64,000 bases of DNA from Takifugu bimaculatus (Eukaryota > Chordata > Actinopteri > Tetraodontiformes > Tetraodontidae), in NCBI GenBank assembly GCA_004026145.2, contig CP034975.1:15876955-15940954 (forward strand). The letters run 5' to 3'. Under the pieces are notes generated by a model. The model worked only from the letters and a program-made list of their open reading frames with translations, was not told the DNA's origin and did not search any database. This document shows positions 52,201-63,597 of the stretch, piece by piece (the first letter of the stretch is position 1; every line of letters begins with the position of its first letter). A program made the position numbers and the translations under genes.

Positions 52201-55155
52201 TTTACATTAAATATATTATCAAATATGAACTCACGTGGATCTCAAACTTCCAGCCACTGACGGCCTCATCTGTCAGGATCTTGGTAAAGGAGATTGTTAG
52301 ACCATCTCGGAAAAACCTCTGACATGCCTCACATTTCACATCCAGTCCTGAAAGCAAAATAAATAACTAAGAAAAAAGTATTTGGAGAGGGCAGATCTCC
52401 GCCAAACAGGTCATTTCTCCACAAATTGAGATTTACACTGATAGTATAATATTATGAGTCGTAAGACAACCAACATCATCTGTTCAATGGCTCATTAACA
52501 ACATTTTAGTAAATTCTACTAAAATCTGTTCATAACTTAAAAAAAAACAACTTGTTATTTTCTTCACAAACAGACAGATAAACGTCACCTAACCTCCTCA
52601 GCGGAGGCAATCACCAAATTACAAAATGTACAGAATACTGCTAATTGCAAAATTGCATAAAATAAAATCATGTGCTGATGAGAACACATGTTTTAAAGGC
52701 TTTCTGTTCCAGGAAAACTCCTGGAACTCCTGGCACTGTTATGGTACGCAAGACTGGAAATATGGGACATGATGGTGTCTGGTTACGCACGGAGCAGAAT
52801 GAAATCTATGGCATGCTCTCAAGTCAACGGTAGTAAAACTGATAAAATAGTTCTGATTGTTTATTCTCAACACAACAAATCCATCCAATAATGTGTGCAT
52901 TTCTACCTTTTTTACTCAGGTCGATTGCAGCTTCCAAAAGAACTTCTAGTTCTCCTTTTGGCAAAACTGGCACAACCCAACGAGGCCTAGAGGAAGAAAA
53001 GAAACACTTGTGAATGAGAACAAGTTTTTGTTAATGAGTAAGATGTACCACATTGTTAAACTAATGCAATATAGGTAAATAGATGAATCCAATCTCGAAA
53101 ATATACATTCATGGTGACCACGTTGAACACAGCTGTCCAATAAGCCAGGTATTAGTCCAAAATGTCTACAGTAAAAGCAGATTTAAGTAAGAGGGGAGCC
53201 CACACAGCACAAAGGTAACCTTAAAGCCCACTTTAGCCGTCAAACATAAAATGTTTACACCCTGGTTTGTCAAAAAGTTTCAGTTTCAAAGCTTCATCCG
53301 CTGCATTAACAGCGACACCTGGTGGGGGAATAATATTACAGCAGGGGCTGTAATATAAAATAAGATTCTGCATAAATGAGCAAGTAACAGTAAGTCTGAA
53401 TTGTAATGGAGGGGCTGTTTTGATAGTCAGCACTCAGACACTGATGTGGATGCTGTCATGATCCACTTAAAGACAAACAAAACTACATCTGGAAAATACC
53501 TGTTGATCATGTCGTCCAGCTTGGCCAGGTCGGCGTGTGGGAAGGCCGGTTCCTCCTTCTCTAGCCGATGTGTCCCGTCTCCTTGGCCTTGCTCATCTGT
53601 TGGGCTCACTGGAGAGTTCTCATTTGACGAGTTAGGAGATGATGTCTGCAATGGAATGGTTGCATTAAAAAAAAAAAATCCAGCCTCAGTTATGGACTCA
53701 GAAGTAAACCTCTATTCCTTATTTCTCATAGTATAAATGTGACTGCAAATGGTAATTCTAGCTATTTAACACATATGTATTTAATATCGTCATTAAAATG
53801 TTCCGAAGAAAGTGAGTCTGTCTAGATTTGAAATCAGCATAAACACAGGCCTGCATCAGAGGGCGCATGGAAGCTTCAGGAGCAATGTGGGGTTAATACC
53901 TCCCATATGGACATTTAGGATTTTGGAATTGAGGTAGAAACTGTGTGGATGACTGGACTGACTCCTTCACCACCCAGTCATGAAATAACTATGAGACTGT
54001 GAAGCTCCAACCTTCATTCATTAAAGAGACATTCTAAATATCCAGATTCTATGACATCGTCATTTGTCAACCCAACATCTCCAAAAATCTCTTATTTTTT
54101 AGAGGGAAAGTAAAGTTCATACTGGACAATATTTGGCAAGCAAGTCCTTTGAATTATGCATGTTTCCATAGTGACATATGTCACGCAAAGTCGACTCCTT
54201 GGGTGTGATGGGATGTCTTGAAGCCCCGTTACTGAGCACAAACATTCACTATAGCTATAAAGAAACAGGTGTTCTTATTGAAAGGCCATCAAACAAAAAG
54301 GTCATTCTACTCATTGTATTAAGGATACAATGAAATGCTGTTTTCATCCTTATCTGCATTTAGACCAAAGGCAGAAAAAGCTGAATTATGCAAGCGGAAC
54401 GTATAGGTGTGCATTATTTGCACAATAGAGTATTTCTCAGTGCTGAAAAAGATGAATTTGGAATGAAAGGCAACACGAGCAAACCACTTAAGCCCTATAT
54501 GACCATTCCCCTCTTCGTTTATGTTGAAACCAAAGGCGGCTGCGCTTGCAGTGAGCAGCTTTGTGCTGTATAAGATGTTAAAGAATAAACAGAATCAAAA
54601 GAAAGGCACAAATGAAAAATATGAGATGTGGGGGTGTATGGTTAAAGGCTCCTTCTGCTTGGCTGACCTACATAGGCAGCTTGCTTCTCACGTCTCACCC
54701 AGACTCGCTCTCACCAACACAGGCCTGCACATATACACACTCCTTATCCATCACTCAGGAAGCTCTGTTCATTGATGCCTCGCTGTGGCTCCCTTTCTCC
54801 CCCTTTTCCGCTCCCTCGTCCCTTCCATTTTCACCCCCCCCTTTTCCATCTGTGTGGTTAGGTATGAGCTGGATCTGTCAGAAAGCTGTGGTGCAACGCC
54901 TGATTGAAACAGTGGCGTGACTATGGTTTCGTGTCAGCACAGCTAGAATCTGTTAGCATCTGCTACGGTGACGCCACCGCACAATTTAATACCGAAGTAG
55001 AGAAACGTGGGGGCAAATACAATAACGCAAAGACAGCCATTGAGAGTAGAGAGGCATACCTGGTTCTGTGGCAACGGTGGCTGGCTCTGAGCATCGGGTG
55101 CCTGGCCCTGGCTCTCATTGCCCCCCACCGGAGAGCCACGCGTGGTGGCCGTCAT
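37015..55155 (-). CDS. usp9: Ubiquitin carboxyl-terminal hydrolase 9 (USP9X type / FAM), 45 coding exons
   Basis: Large deubiquitinase, mostly cytoplasmic, acting on substrates such as SMAD4, MCL1, ASK1 and beta-catenin partners. Coding exons, 5' to 3': 55155-55060, 53645-53500, 52986-52907, 52347-52235, 52012-51794, 51398-51283, 51182-50931, 50831-50696, 50604-50452, 50192-50088, 49929-49723, 49615-49479, 49291-49158, 49053-48963, 48847-48734, 48650-48422, 48239-48144, 47526-47315, 47042-46802, 46703-46554, 45445-45325, 45209-45079, 44902-44624, 44496-44371, 44219-44094, 43912-43746, 43630-43522, 43447-43301, 43176-43030, 42928-42721, 42636-42416, 42195-42008, 41925-41752, 41667-41526, 41380-40624, 39820-39697, 39622-39397, 39240-39111, 38805-38620, 38536-38316, 38225-38137, 38049-37893, 37775-37562, 37464-37366, 37278-37015. 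This gives about 2,592 residues (human about 2,570). It starts [13 protein letters not shown], has a ubiquitin-like segment (exon 19), a Cys box [11 protein letters not shown] (Cys codon 42544-42542), CxxC zinc pairs (CQGC, CEKC) and a His box GGHYYSY (His codon 41077-41075). All phases agree except one extra base in exon 43 at 37721. The C-terminal tail has an unusual Asn-Pro expansion. Confidence 0.97.
37132..37184. repeat. usp9: G-rich coding minisatellite in the usp9 tail
   Basis: The plus strand reads as degenerate GGGTTC/GGGTTT hexamers. On the usp9 sense strand it is C-rich and encodes alternating Asn-Pro ([15 protein letters not shown]). The spacing of G triplets allows a G-quadruplex on the non-coding strand. 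The stretch expands the region between the conserved MNNPQRPGP and QENWES segments. Confidence 0.85.
37721..37721 (-). other. usp9: Single extra base breaking the usp9 frame in exon 43
   Basis: Sense reads TGG TTA GGG GAC, then T, then GAG CTG GAG AGG AGG CCT. Without the T the conserved [17 protein letters not shown] continues; with it, TGA (37721-37719) stops the protein about 158 residues early. The exon is 214 bases, whereas the phase 0 flanks require 213. Sequence error is the simplest explanation. Confidence 0.85.
39859..39903. repeat. (AC)n tract in usp9 intron 35
   Basis: It reads (GT)n on the usp9 sense strand, about 40 bases upstream of the exon 36 acceptor in an 803-base intron. 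Confidence 0.9.
43185..43229. repeat. (AC)n tract at usp9 intron 28 3' splice site
   Basis: It reads (GT)n on the sense strand and ends about nine bases before exon 29, in a 124-base intron. Confidence 0.9.
47780..47990. repeat. Dispersed fish repeat copy in usp9 intron 17
   Basis: It contains 'aaacctgggatcttcttgct', then 'gtatgttctctccacatttc', 'ccccagagtccgaaatcacg' and 'gacctcaggtgtgaatccga', in the order of a widespread teleost repeat. It is related to the fragment at 1870-2015 and its sequence is diverged. I see no coding capacity. Confidence 0.5.
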
Positions 55156-55232
55156 GCTCGCCACAGGGCAGATCTTGGCAATCTTGGCCTTTTAGGGAGT
55201 GCTGCCCAGGAGTGAAATCACAGCCACCTCAG
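55156..55232 (-). other. usp9: usp9 5' UTR part of the first coding exon
   Basis: A good sense-strand acceptor (CTCTTCCCTCTGCTCAACAG, ending at 55233) lies 77 bases upstream of the ATG, so the start codon is in a spliced second exon. GTG at 55164 is in frame, but the ATG at 55155 matches the conserved N-terminus. Confidence 0.6.
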
Positions 55233-55233
55233 C

Positions 55234-57881
55234 TGTTGAGCAGAGGGAAGAGAGCCCAAAGACACAAGAGCGGGACACAAGCTGGAGGTCTGGGTGTGCT
55301 GCTGAGACCATTGCATAAACTGGAACACAGAAACAGGAGCAGAGGTCAGAATCCAGGCCCAGATCCATCCAAATCACATTGCATCTGCATTATTTCATTC
55401 AATATCTATAAAAAAAAAAGAAAGAGTGAAAACACCATCATGTGCACTATTGTCTTGTACAGACAACCTTGTTGCTCTGTTCTCTTGTCACTAATTAATG
55501 AATATATTTACAGTTTGGGGATCAACCCAGAGCCGCTCTCCACAGTGACCCATGTGATCTGATTTAGACTAAACAGAAGCTGTCTGAAAGACAACATCGG
55601 CGTTGAGGAATCCTTCGTACGCTCCAGCAAAGCTCCGGACACAGGCCCAGGTCCACGGGCTTTATTGCACCTGTGCAGCCACAATTATTAAGGATAAAAT
55701 GATTGATTAATTGAAGCACAGGACTGAGTATTGCTACTGTTTACAAACGCATCGTCTCCTGCTTCTGTCATGTTCTCTGGAGGCAGAATGAACTGCTCCC
55801 CTCTGCTGTTTCAGAGCCTTCCGGCTCATTTAAAGCAGCCGCACACCGACCATAGAAAAAACAGTCCCCTGATATTTTCTGTGGAGGATGTGTAATAACA
55901 ATTTCCTGCCGCGTCGCTACAACCACCAGCTATATTACATATTCAGAGACGGGCAGAAAAGTTCGAAGGTAACAGATAAGGTCAAGGAAGCGGGCGACCA
56001 GAGACACGCAGGAATCCAGTGCAAATCTGAGTGACGTGAATCAACAGGGAGCGAAAAGGTCAAAAGCGGAGAAAACTCGAGATCAGATCAATAAAAAGTA
56101 TTTTAAGTGGCGGTGAAAACGGCCTCAATGGGACTGCTGTTCCACTGACCTCGGAGGGCTGCAAGTTCACCAACATCAAGATAACATGCCAGGAAATCTA
56201 ATAAAAACATGTATTAGCTGTGCAATAAACCAAGAAGACAGCTAATGCGGTTTGTCTTCTTGGAATCAACTGGCCATTTTATGAGGAACTATTAAAATGA
56301 AACACTGAAACACAGGTGGAGATGAAAATATATCCAAAATAAGCTTCATTTCTCTGAAGAATAGGTTCATTTTCATGCACTTTTTGTACTTAAATATGCG
56401 AAACCCCGTTATTTCCTGTTTACCAGATGTCCACAGACACCTGCTTAAATAACTACAATATGCATTGCGCCATGCATGGCTTATAACATGTGTTATAGCG
56501 TGATAAAGTGCAGTAGTGGTCTCTGGCCGAGGACAGAGGCAGCAACATTGTTATCTTGTAGCACTAGTTCATTAATAATGGTGGATCGGCTCCTCGTGAC
56601 GCACAAAAGCACAAATGCACCCGAAAATGCTGCAGAAATCGGTCCTACCGTGGGGAAACACTCAACGCGGAGCCTTAAAACGGCATTTTCGTGCAAAGAG
56701 ACTGCGGGGCAGATCGACTAATTAGACGGTCCGAATCCAGGAATCTCACGGTCACATATCACAACACTAGCGCCGTAAAACGACGCAGCCGGCTGCATGT
56801 CGGGGTAGTTGACGCCTGCTACCAGCTAACCGTGGAAACTAACAGTGGGTTAGCCCACAAGACGGTCCGCCCAGACCAGAGTAATGACGGCCTTATCGTC
56901 CGGAGTCCACGGTGCGGAGCCACGAAGGCCTCATCGCTCGGTCAGGCCTGACAGCACAACTACCAAGCGAGCCCTCGCTACACAATTTGCCCCCTAAAAA
57001 CACACACGGGCCGGTTAATAACTACACCACTATCGATTACCAACACGTTCCCAGTGGCAAATACGCACAAAGCGATGTTACAAGAGAGCTCTTTTGTGCG
57101 AGGGTGCTAAAGGACCTGCCGAGGTAAAGCGTTAACATTAGCTGTTAGCTGGCTACGTGCGAGTAAATACCCGAAGCAACAGTGAGCTAACATTTGTGTT
57201 GTGGTGAGCGGCTTGGTGATATGGCCTTACTAGTCCAACTTACCAGACTCCCATTAAACTTTGCAGGATGGACACTTAACCAACAAGCCAAATGTCTTCA
57301 TTCTCGCCATTTGGGTCATAGAAACAACTCGACCCGGCTAACGTAACGCCAAACGTTATTGACAGGGGAGTCGTCTATTTCCTGAAAATGAGTGTTCAGA
57401 CCTGACGCTCAGGCAAACACACAGCAAAATAAATAAAAATTTGTCCATTTAAACCCCGGCACCTGCAAATTAACGCAGCGACAGTGGAGTGATAAATATG
57501 TAACGAAGGAAAGCTTGGCAGTCGTACGTAGACAATAAATGCTTTTCAATACCTTGTAGACGAGAGGTTCACAGGACCTATCCAATCTGTAGATCGACTG
57601 TTATGGACAACGTAGTTAGCATTAGCTTCGAGTCAGTCACTGTAGAGAAGCAAGCTAACCAAATCGTGTATTGTTTCGACTGTGCAGAGGCGATTACATT
57701 AATTGACATAGTAAAAGACACATTGAGGTGGCATATATAGTGAGAAAGAAAATGGAAATTTTACACAAAAACTAAACCGCATACAATCATTTTGCATCCG
57801 TCACCAACTGACCCTAAGTACTAGCTTTAGATAGCTAACATTTACCAGCAAGAGTACCGAGCTAGTTAGCTAAGAACTCAC
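55234..57881 (-). other. usp9: Probable usp9 first intron (untranslated region)
   Basis: No coding exon is recognised on either strand. The sequence from about 56,560 to 57,200 is richer in CpG, and scattered short frames exist without motifs. It is bounded by the acceptor at 55233 and a consensus donor at 57881-57876 (CCTG|GTGAGT). Confidence 0.45.
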
Positions 57882-58060
57882 CAGGAATTCGCTTTGACTT
57901 CCCCCTCTATTCAAGGGATAAAGTGCAGTCTTTAACGATGGTGTCGTCGTATATTACATAAACGTGGCCTATATCGGCGATACTTTCGCAAGACACAAAC
58001 CTCTTACGAGAAAAATCTAATTCCTACGATTTTCCTCTGCATCTGGGTGTTTTTCATGCG
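57882..58060 (-). promoter_or_regulatory. usp9: usp9 non-coding first exon and divergent promoter
   Basis: On the reverse strand the sequence runs into a consensus donor, CCTG|GTGAGT, at 57882/57881. A plus-strand ORF starts at 58160, so usp9 and that ORF would share a short divergent promoter. It contains CpGs and a CRE-like TGCGTCAC near 58,058-58,065. The usp9 start site is inferred. Confidence 0.45.
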
Positions 58061-58159
58061 TCACCCGGCGCCGTAACAGCCCCCAAACTCTATCTGGTCC
58101 GATTTCTGGAGCTTGTCACTTCGGTCCCAGCAGTCACACACAACTTGAATCAGTTCAAC

Positions 58160-58495
58160 ATGGCGGAAGCGCAGACGGACACTCAACGTTGCGGGATAAA
58201 ACAGGCCAAAGCGGGGATGCCAAACCCCGTGTCAGCGCTGCGTGTGGTCCCGTTTGCACCGCAAGCAAATACAGGTCGGAATACGAAACACCTTCCGAAT
58301 GGAAATGACTTAAATCCTTCTCGATTTCGGCGAAATGACTCCGGTTCCACTAAGGAATCCAGGTCGGGGTTTGCTTCCAACCAAGCGGGGGGAAGTGACG
58401 CTCCTCCCAGTTCAGGGACTGGTCAGAAACCAGTAACGTCATTGTCAAATGACCAAATTGTTCCTTATTTCATGTTTAAGCGTTCGGTATTTTAA
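58160..58495 (+). CDS. Small unrecognised single-exon ORF, 111 residues
   Basis: The ATG sits in a strong context (TTCAACATGGCGG; an in-frame ATG at 58145 is weaker) and the frame ends at TAA 58493-58495. AATAAA follows at 58513-58518, so the ORF has the shape of a complete intronless gene. The protein begins MAEAQTDTQRCGIKQ, is hydrophilic, rich in Ser, Asn, Gly and Arg, has no membrane segment, and ends with a more hydrophobic QIVPYFMFKRSVF. I do not recognise the family. It lies head-to-head with usp9 and about 480 bases upstream of med14. Alternatives are a promoter-associated non-coding transcript or a first exon that splices onward. A protein-level comparison across fishes would settle it. 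Confidence 0.4.
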   Translation: MAEAQTDTQRCGIKQAKAGMPNPVSALRVVPFAPQANTGRNTKHLPNGNDLNPSRFRRNDSGSTKESRSGFASNQAGGSDAPPSSGTGQKPVTSLSNDQIVPYFMFKRSVF

Positions 58496-58512
58496 TCCGT
58501 GCCCATTGCCAA

Positions 58513-58518
58513 AATAAA
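58513..58518 (+). promoter_or_regulatory. Poly(A) signal after the small ORF
   Basis: AATAAA lies 18 bases after the TAA stop of the 58160-58495 ORF. Confidence 0.5.
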
Positions 58519-58639
58519 GAGCGTTTTGTTGTTATTCATTTATAGATTTACGTGTCAGTCAGCGTATTGATTACTGCAGGAAATTACCTATTATTAGGTC
58601 ATTTAATACAGCCAAGCTTTACTATTGGAGTAATACGTG

Positions 58640-58974
58640 TTTAGCATCACACCCAGGCCCACTGGTGCCCTCAAACGTGGAGCGCCTCCTCGAAGATCCG
58701 GTCCGGGTTTTCCTTCCCACCAGGCGGCCCGGGTCCCTTGCAAAGATGGCGGTCGCGGGCTTGTGAGCCTTTCCCGTAACCACTTTCGCAAATTGGTGTA
58801 TTTTCTAATTCCGCGACATCTTGGAGAAATCGAGTGTCTTCCGAGGAACCACGATGCTGTGGTAGGCCGCTTAAATCGCGGCTTCCACGGGACTCGGGCT
58901 CCTACAATCAGCAGGTTTCAGCTGCAGCCTTAGATGCGCGTCGCCGTAGCGAACTCATCCATCGTCTTTGTAAA
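58640..58974 (+). promoter_or_regulatory. med14: med14 promoter and 5' UTR
   Basis: GC-rich sequence includes a YY1-like AAGATGGCGG at 58744-58753, a motif often just downstream of housekeeping start sites. The ATG inside it opens a six-codon upstream ORF ending TGA at 58764-58766. No AUG in frame with med14 occurs between there and 58975. Confidence 0.5.
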
Positions 58975-61900
58975 ATGGCTCCAGTGCAGATCGGGACTGA
59001 TGGGCAGCTCGTCCCGCTTGGAGGTCCCGTTCTTTCGGGCCCACAGCCTCCGCCGACGGGTGGAGGGGCCACCCAGGGGGTCCGATTAAGCCTGCTGATT
59101 GAATTTCTCCTCCAGAGGACCTACCATGAAATTACGCTCCTGGCAGAACTGTAAGTAGCAACAGGACGTTTAGGCCTCAGTGCTAATCAGTGTGCTAATT
59201 AACCATGATGACCTGCAGAGGCTTCCTAGACTCATTAAATAAATGCCATGCGATAATCACACATCATTCAATAAACCGATTGCGGCCTTTGTACAGTCTT
59301 TTATTCCTTCTTGGCTTACATGAACTAGGAGAAAGTAGGCCGACCATCGGTGACGGTGTCACAGGACGCTACAGTAAATAGTCCCAGTAAGATGCTGAAA
59401 CCAGTACAGCCCCAGTACAAAACCACAGCAGGACCTTCCCCAGCACTTAGTTGCTGTTTTTATCTCCTTTACAGGCGGATAAAAACAGGCTACTGTGAAG
59501 AACCTGCATTAAAACTGCTGACACATGGAAGCTAATATCACATGTGGCCGTGTCAAAGATGAAGACACTGACCAAAACTTTACCTGCATTGTTGTTTTTA
59601 TGTCTTTTATTGATTTCTCCTTCTTTTCTGTTTGTTCATTCATTAGTCTGCCCAGGAAAACTGACATGGAGAGGTACGTTTCTCAATTTCACCAAGTCAC
59701 CGATTCATTATTTGCTAACATTGTGGAGCAGATATTAAACCTTTGAATTGGTTTCAGGAAAATTGAGATCGTCCAGTTTGCGAGTCGCACAAGGCAGCTG
59801 TTTGTGCGTCTTCTGGCCTTGGTGAAATGGGCGAGCAATGCCGGGAAGGTGGAGAAATGTGCGGTATGTCAAAATGAGAGACATGTAAATTGTCAAGTCC
59901 GTCAGATGTTGTCGATTCACTTTTACCCTCCATCGTATCCATCGTAACAGATGATTTCCAGCTTCCTGGATCAACAGACGATCTTGTTTGTGGACACGGC
60001 TGACAGGCTCGCCTCTCTGGCCAGAGATGCACTCGTCCATGCTCGCCTGCCCAGCTTCGCCATTCCCTTTGCAATCGATGTCCTGACAACAGGATCGTAC
60101 CCGCGCTTGCCCACGTGTATACGAGTAAGTCCCTGATTGCAGATGGTCACCAGATGCCACCGCGTCTGCTGTGGATTTGTTTCGCGGCAGATTTAAGCAT
60201 CTGACAAGCAGAGCATTTGTTATTTTGTTCCTTTTTACTTGACAGTTGTATTTTCCTCATGCGCCATTTGTAACTAATGAACACATTTTTACTGTCGCAT
60301 CATCTGATGCTATAGTGTGGATTGGGAAAAACAATGAGTCCCGATTTGAAAATGTCCGCGATAAATTCAATTGTGCCTAGTCATTGCTGAGGGAACGCAC
60401 AGATTAATGTCCCCAGGAGGACGTATCCATTTATCCAGGCGCTGTACCAGATCTTGAAGCCCCTGAGTAGTGCATCTGGCATCAGCAGGGTCGTTAGTGA
60501 AATGAAAACATCATCCATCTTTGTGCACATAGTAATGTTCACTCATCACATCAAGCGGAGAGGCAGGTTTTTGTGTTTCTCCCACATCACTCCGCTAAGG
60601 TGCTCCTTCTCTTGTCTGCTGCCCATTATACACTTTTTTCTTTTTCGTTGCATGTTTTAAATTCATTTTGTTAACTTTGTCCAGATGATTTGAGCTGCTT
60701 AAAGTGGAGGTGTTATTCATAGAAAAGCTGTAATTCCTCATTAGGTTTTCATTGGTGTTACTTTCATATTGTTGATTTGAACTTAATTGCAGGAAAATGA
60801 TAAAAAAAAAAAAGTATATTTAGCCACCGGTGGAGCTAACTGTATCTCTTGGTTCGTTTGTATAGGATAAGATCATACCACCGGATCCTATCACCAAATC
60901 TGAGAAGCAGACCACCCTAAACCAGCTTAATCAGATCCTACGACACCGTCTTGTCACCACAGACTTGCCACCTCAGTTGGCCAATCTCACTGTTGGTAAG
61001 CATAATGTTTGGTAGTGAGTCTCACGGTGAGGTTGGCTCTGTTGGCTCGGTTGGCTCCGTTTCAGTTGTGTTGCATTAAAAAGGTCTTTATTTTTCTACA
61101 TTTATGCAGCTAACGGCCGTGTAAAGTTTCGCGTGGAGGGAGAGTTTGAGGCTACTTTGACTGTGATGGGGGATGATCCTGATATTCCTTGGAGGCTGTT
61201 GAAGTTGGACATCCTTGTGGAGGACAAAGAGACTGGAGGTGAGGTGTATCTTTGGTCTTGGTTGGACAGCTCAGTGTTTATCATAAAGCATTGGTTCAAC
61301 TTGACCGCTTATATTTGTCTCCTTTAATACCAACTGGTTCATCTGCCACTTGTCTCATACACTTTTAATTCCTGTGTACCTCTCTCATTTTCGGCAGATG
61401 GTAGAGCCTTGGTCCACAGTTTGCAGGTGAATTTTATCCATGAGTTGGTCCAGGCACGGCTCTGTGCAGATGAAAAACCTCTACAGGACATGTACACCTG
61501 TTTGCGTATCCTTACAGTCCGCATCACCTTGCACAAACCTGTAATTTATTCTCTCTTTGGTGTGAACTGCAGTAATCCTAAAGTGAACATCATGGGAAAT
61601 GTACAGTTTGGATGGTCAACAAGAAAAAACCTGCAGAACCTGACTGTTTTTGACTGTCTCATATGTTCTCTTCCTTGACTGTTTTTGCCAGACTCTTTCT
61701 GTCTGTCACTTCAACTGGAAGTGCTTCACTCTCAGACATTAATGCTGATTAGAGAGCGATGGGGAGACCTGGTGCAGGAAGAGAGATACGTCCCTGCCAA
61801 ATACCTGACACTGTCTGTTTGGAAGTACGCTCGCCTTCCTCGAACAAACGCACTGAGGAATGAATGCTCAAAATCATGCAACCTATTTTAAATGTTCTTT

Positions 61901-63597
61901 TCTTGTATTCTTTAGCCAGCAGGTTTTAGGCAGAAAAACAGGCACAGCATCTGTATATAAAGTCACTATCAAGATCGATGAAAGTGATGGATCAAAACCA
62001 CTGCAGATCTCTCATGAGCCTCCTCTCCCGTCTTGTGACTCTAAATTAATAGAGAGGGCAATGAAGGTAAGGATGCTGGCCTAAAATGTTTTTCATGATT
62101 TACCATCAAAATATACTCATTTCTTTTTTCTCTCTCGCATATTTAGATCGATCATCTGTCGGTAGAAAAGCTTCTGATTGACAGTGTTCATGCACGGTCC
62201 CATCAAAAGCTACAAGAGCTGAAAGCCATTCTGAAAGCCAACAATCCCAGCGACAATGGTGCGTGTTTAACTTCTCATTATACAGAATCTTTCAAATTTT
62301 AGGAGCACGTTTTTGTTACATTTTCACATGTTTTCAGTTCCACAGATGTGCACTAACCAATGTAAATATCCAGCTATCGATACCAATTAGTAGATGAAAA
62401 CGAGTTAATATTTACTGGCAGTGATGAAAAGTGACACTGAAAGTTTGATTTTTATTCTGAAATTGTGCTGATTTGTGCTGCTCTGATGGTAACTTGGTGT
62501 CTGTAGTTGTAGCTACAGTACTGCTTACACTGGTATGTTTATTTCAGCATTCATAGAGACGGCTTTACCCACACTCATCATTCCCATACTTGAACCCTGT
62601 GGCCGCTCAGAGTGTTTACACATTTTTGTAGACCTGCACTCTGGCATGTTTCAACCTATGCTGTACGGATTAGGTATGGACAAATGATTCTCTTTTTTTC
62701 CTTTTCTGTCATATTTTCCTTGTTTAGCCACTAAAATATCTTGATTTAGAAATGCAAACGGCAGTTTGTATGCGTGTTCTCTAGCAATAAACTGGTTTGT
62801 TTCCCTAGATCAGTCTATGCTGGATGACATTGAAAAGTCCATAAACGATAATATGAAACGCATCATTTCTTGGCTTCAACAGCTGAAGTAAGTCCACACT
62901 GAGTATGATGTGTCATCATAGGCAGTAGTGTAATGTACAGTGGAGAAATATGAGCCATTTGCAGTCTGACACCTGCTTCCGTCATGTCACCTTGAATAAT
63001 TGAAGTAGGTAATGATAGCTGTCAAACACTTGGCTCGGCCGAGCCAGCAGTGCTAGAGTTCTCTGACTTTACTGAGAGTAACAACAGGTCTTTCCTTTTC
63101 TCCGTCAAGGTTCTGGTTGGGGGAGCAGCGCTGTCGACAGTCTGTGAAACACCTTCCTACTGTGTGCACCAATGTCCTTCACTTGTCAAACTCGGCTTCT
63201 CACCCTGTTGACAGCCTGTCCAAACACAAACTCTTTGTTAAGCTAACTCGTCTACCACAGTACTACATTGTAAGTTTGTCAACATCGCTGAATATGGAGA
63301 AAATTCCTCTGGGGAAAAATGCTGCTCATTGCTGTGTCCTCCCTTTCTGTTTTTATATATTTTTTCTTTTTTTTCTGTTTTCTGTAGGCGGTGGAAATGT
63401 TTGAAATGCCCAACAGTCCCACAGCTCTGCAGTACAAGTACTCTTTCCTGTCTGTGTCTCAGTTGGAAGGAGAAGATGGCCCTTTATGTGCACAACTCCT
63501 GCAGCCATTCAAACCCAACCTAGAGCAACTCGCCCAAGACACCATAAAAGGGAAAGGAGCTCGACCAGGAACAAAGAGAAAAGCAGCAAGTGCTAAA
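58975..63597 (+). CDS. med14: Mediator complex subunit 14, 5' part (gene continues beyond window)
   Basis: MED14 (TRAP170/CRSP150, yeast Rgr1) is the architectural backbone that joins Mediator head, middle and tail in the nucleus. Exons seen: 58975-59150, 59647-59673, 59758-59863, 59951-60124, 60866-60995, 61110-61238, 61398-61505, 61692-61824, 61916-62066, 62147-62258, 62548-62673, 62809-62887, 63110-63269, 63388-63597 (the last ends at a GTACGT donor). The protein begins MAPVQIGTDGQLVPLGG with a shortened Gly/Pro/Ala-rich N-terminus compared with mammals. It continues with conserved blocks SSFLDQQTILFVDTADRLAS, VKFRVEGEFEATLTVMGDDP, LQLEVLHSQTLMLIRERWGD and KLTRLPQYYI. All phases agree and no frame break is seen. 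About 600 of roughly 1,450 residues are present; the rest lies beyond position 64,000. Its neighbour usp9 is conserved with human Xp11.4, where MED14 and USP9X are also close. Confidence 0.96.

Noticed and set aside
55068..55562. 164-residue plus-strand frame
   Set aside because: It is antisense to the first usp9 coding exon and runs into its 5' intron. No motifs, no splice support.
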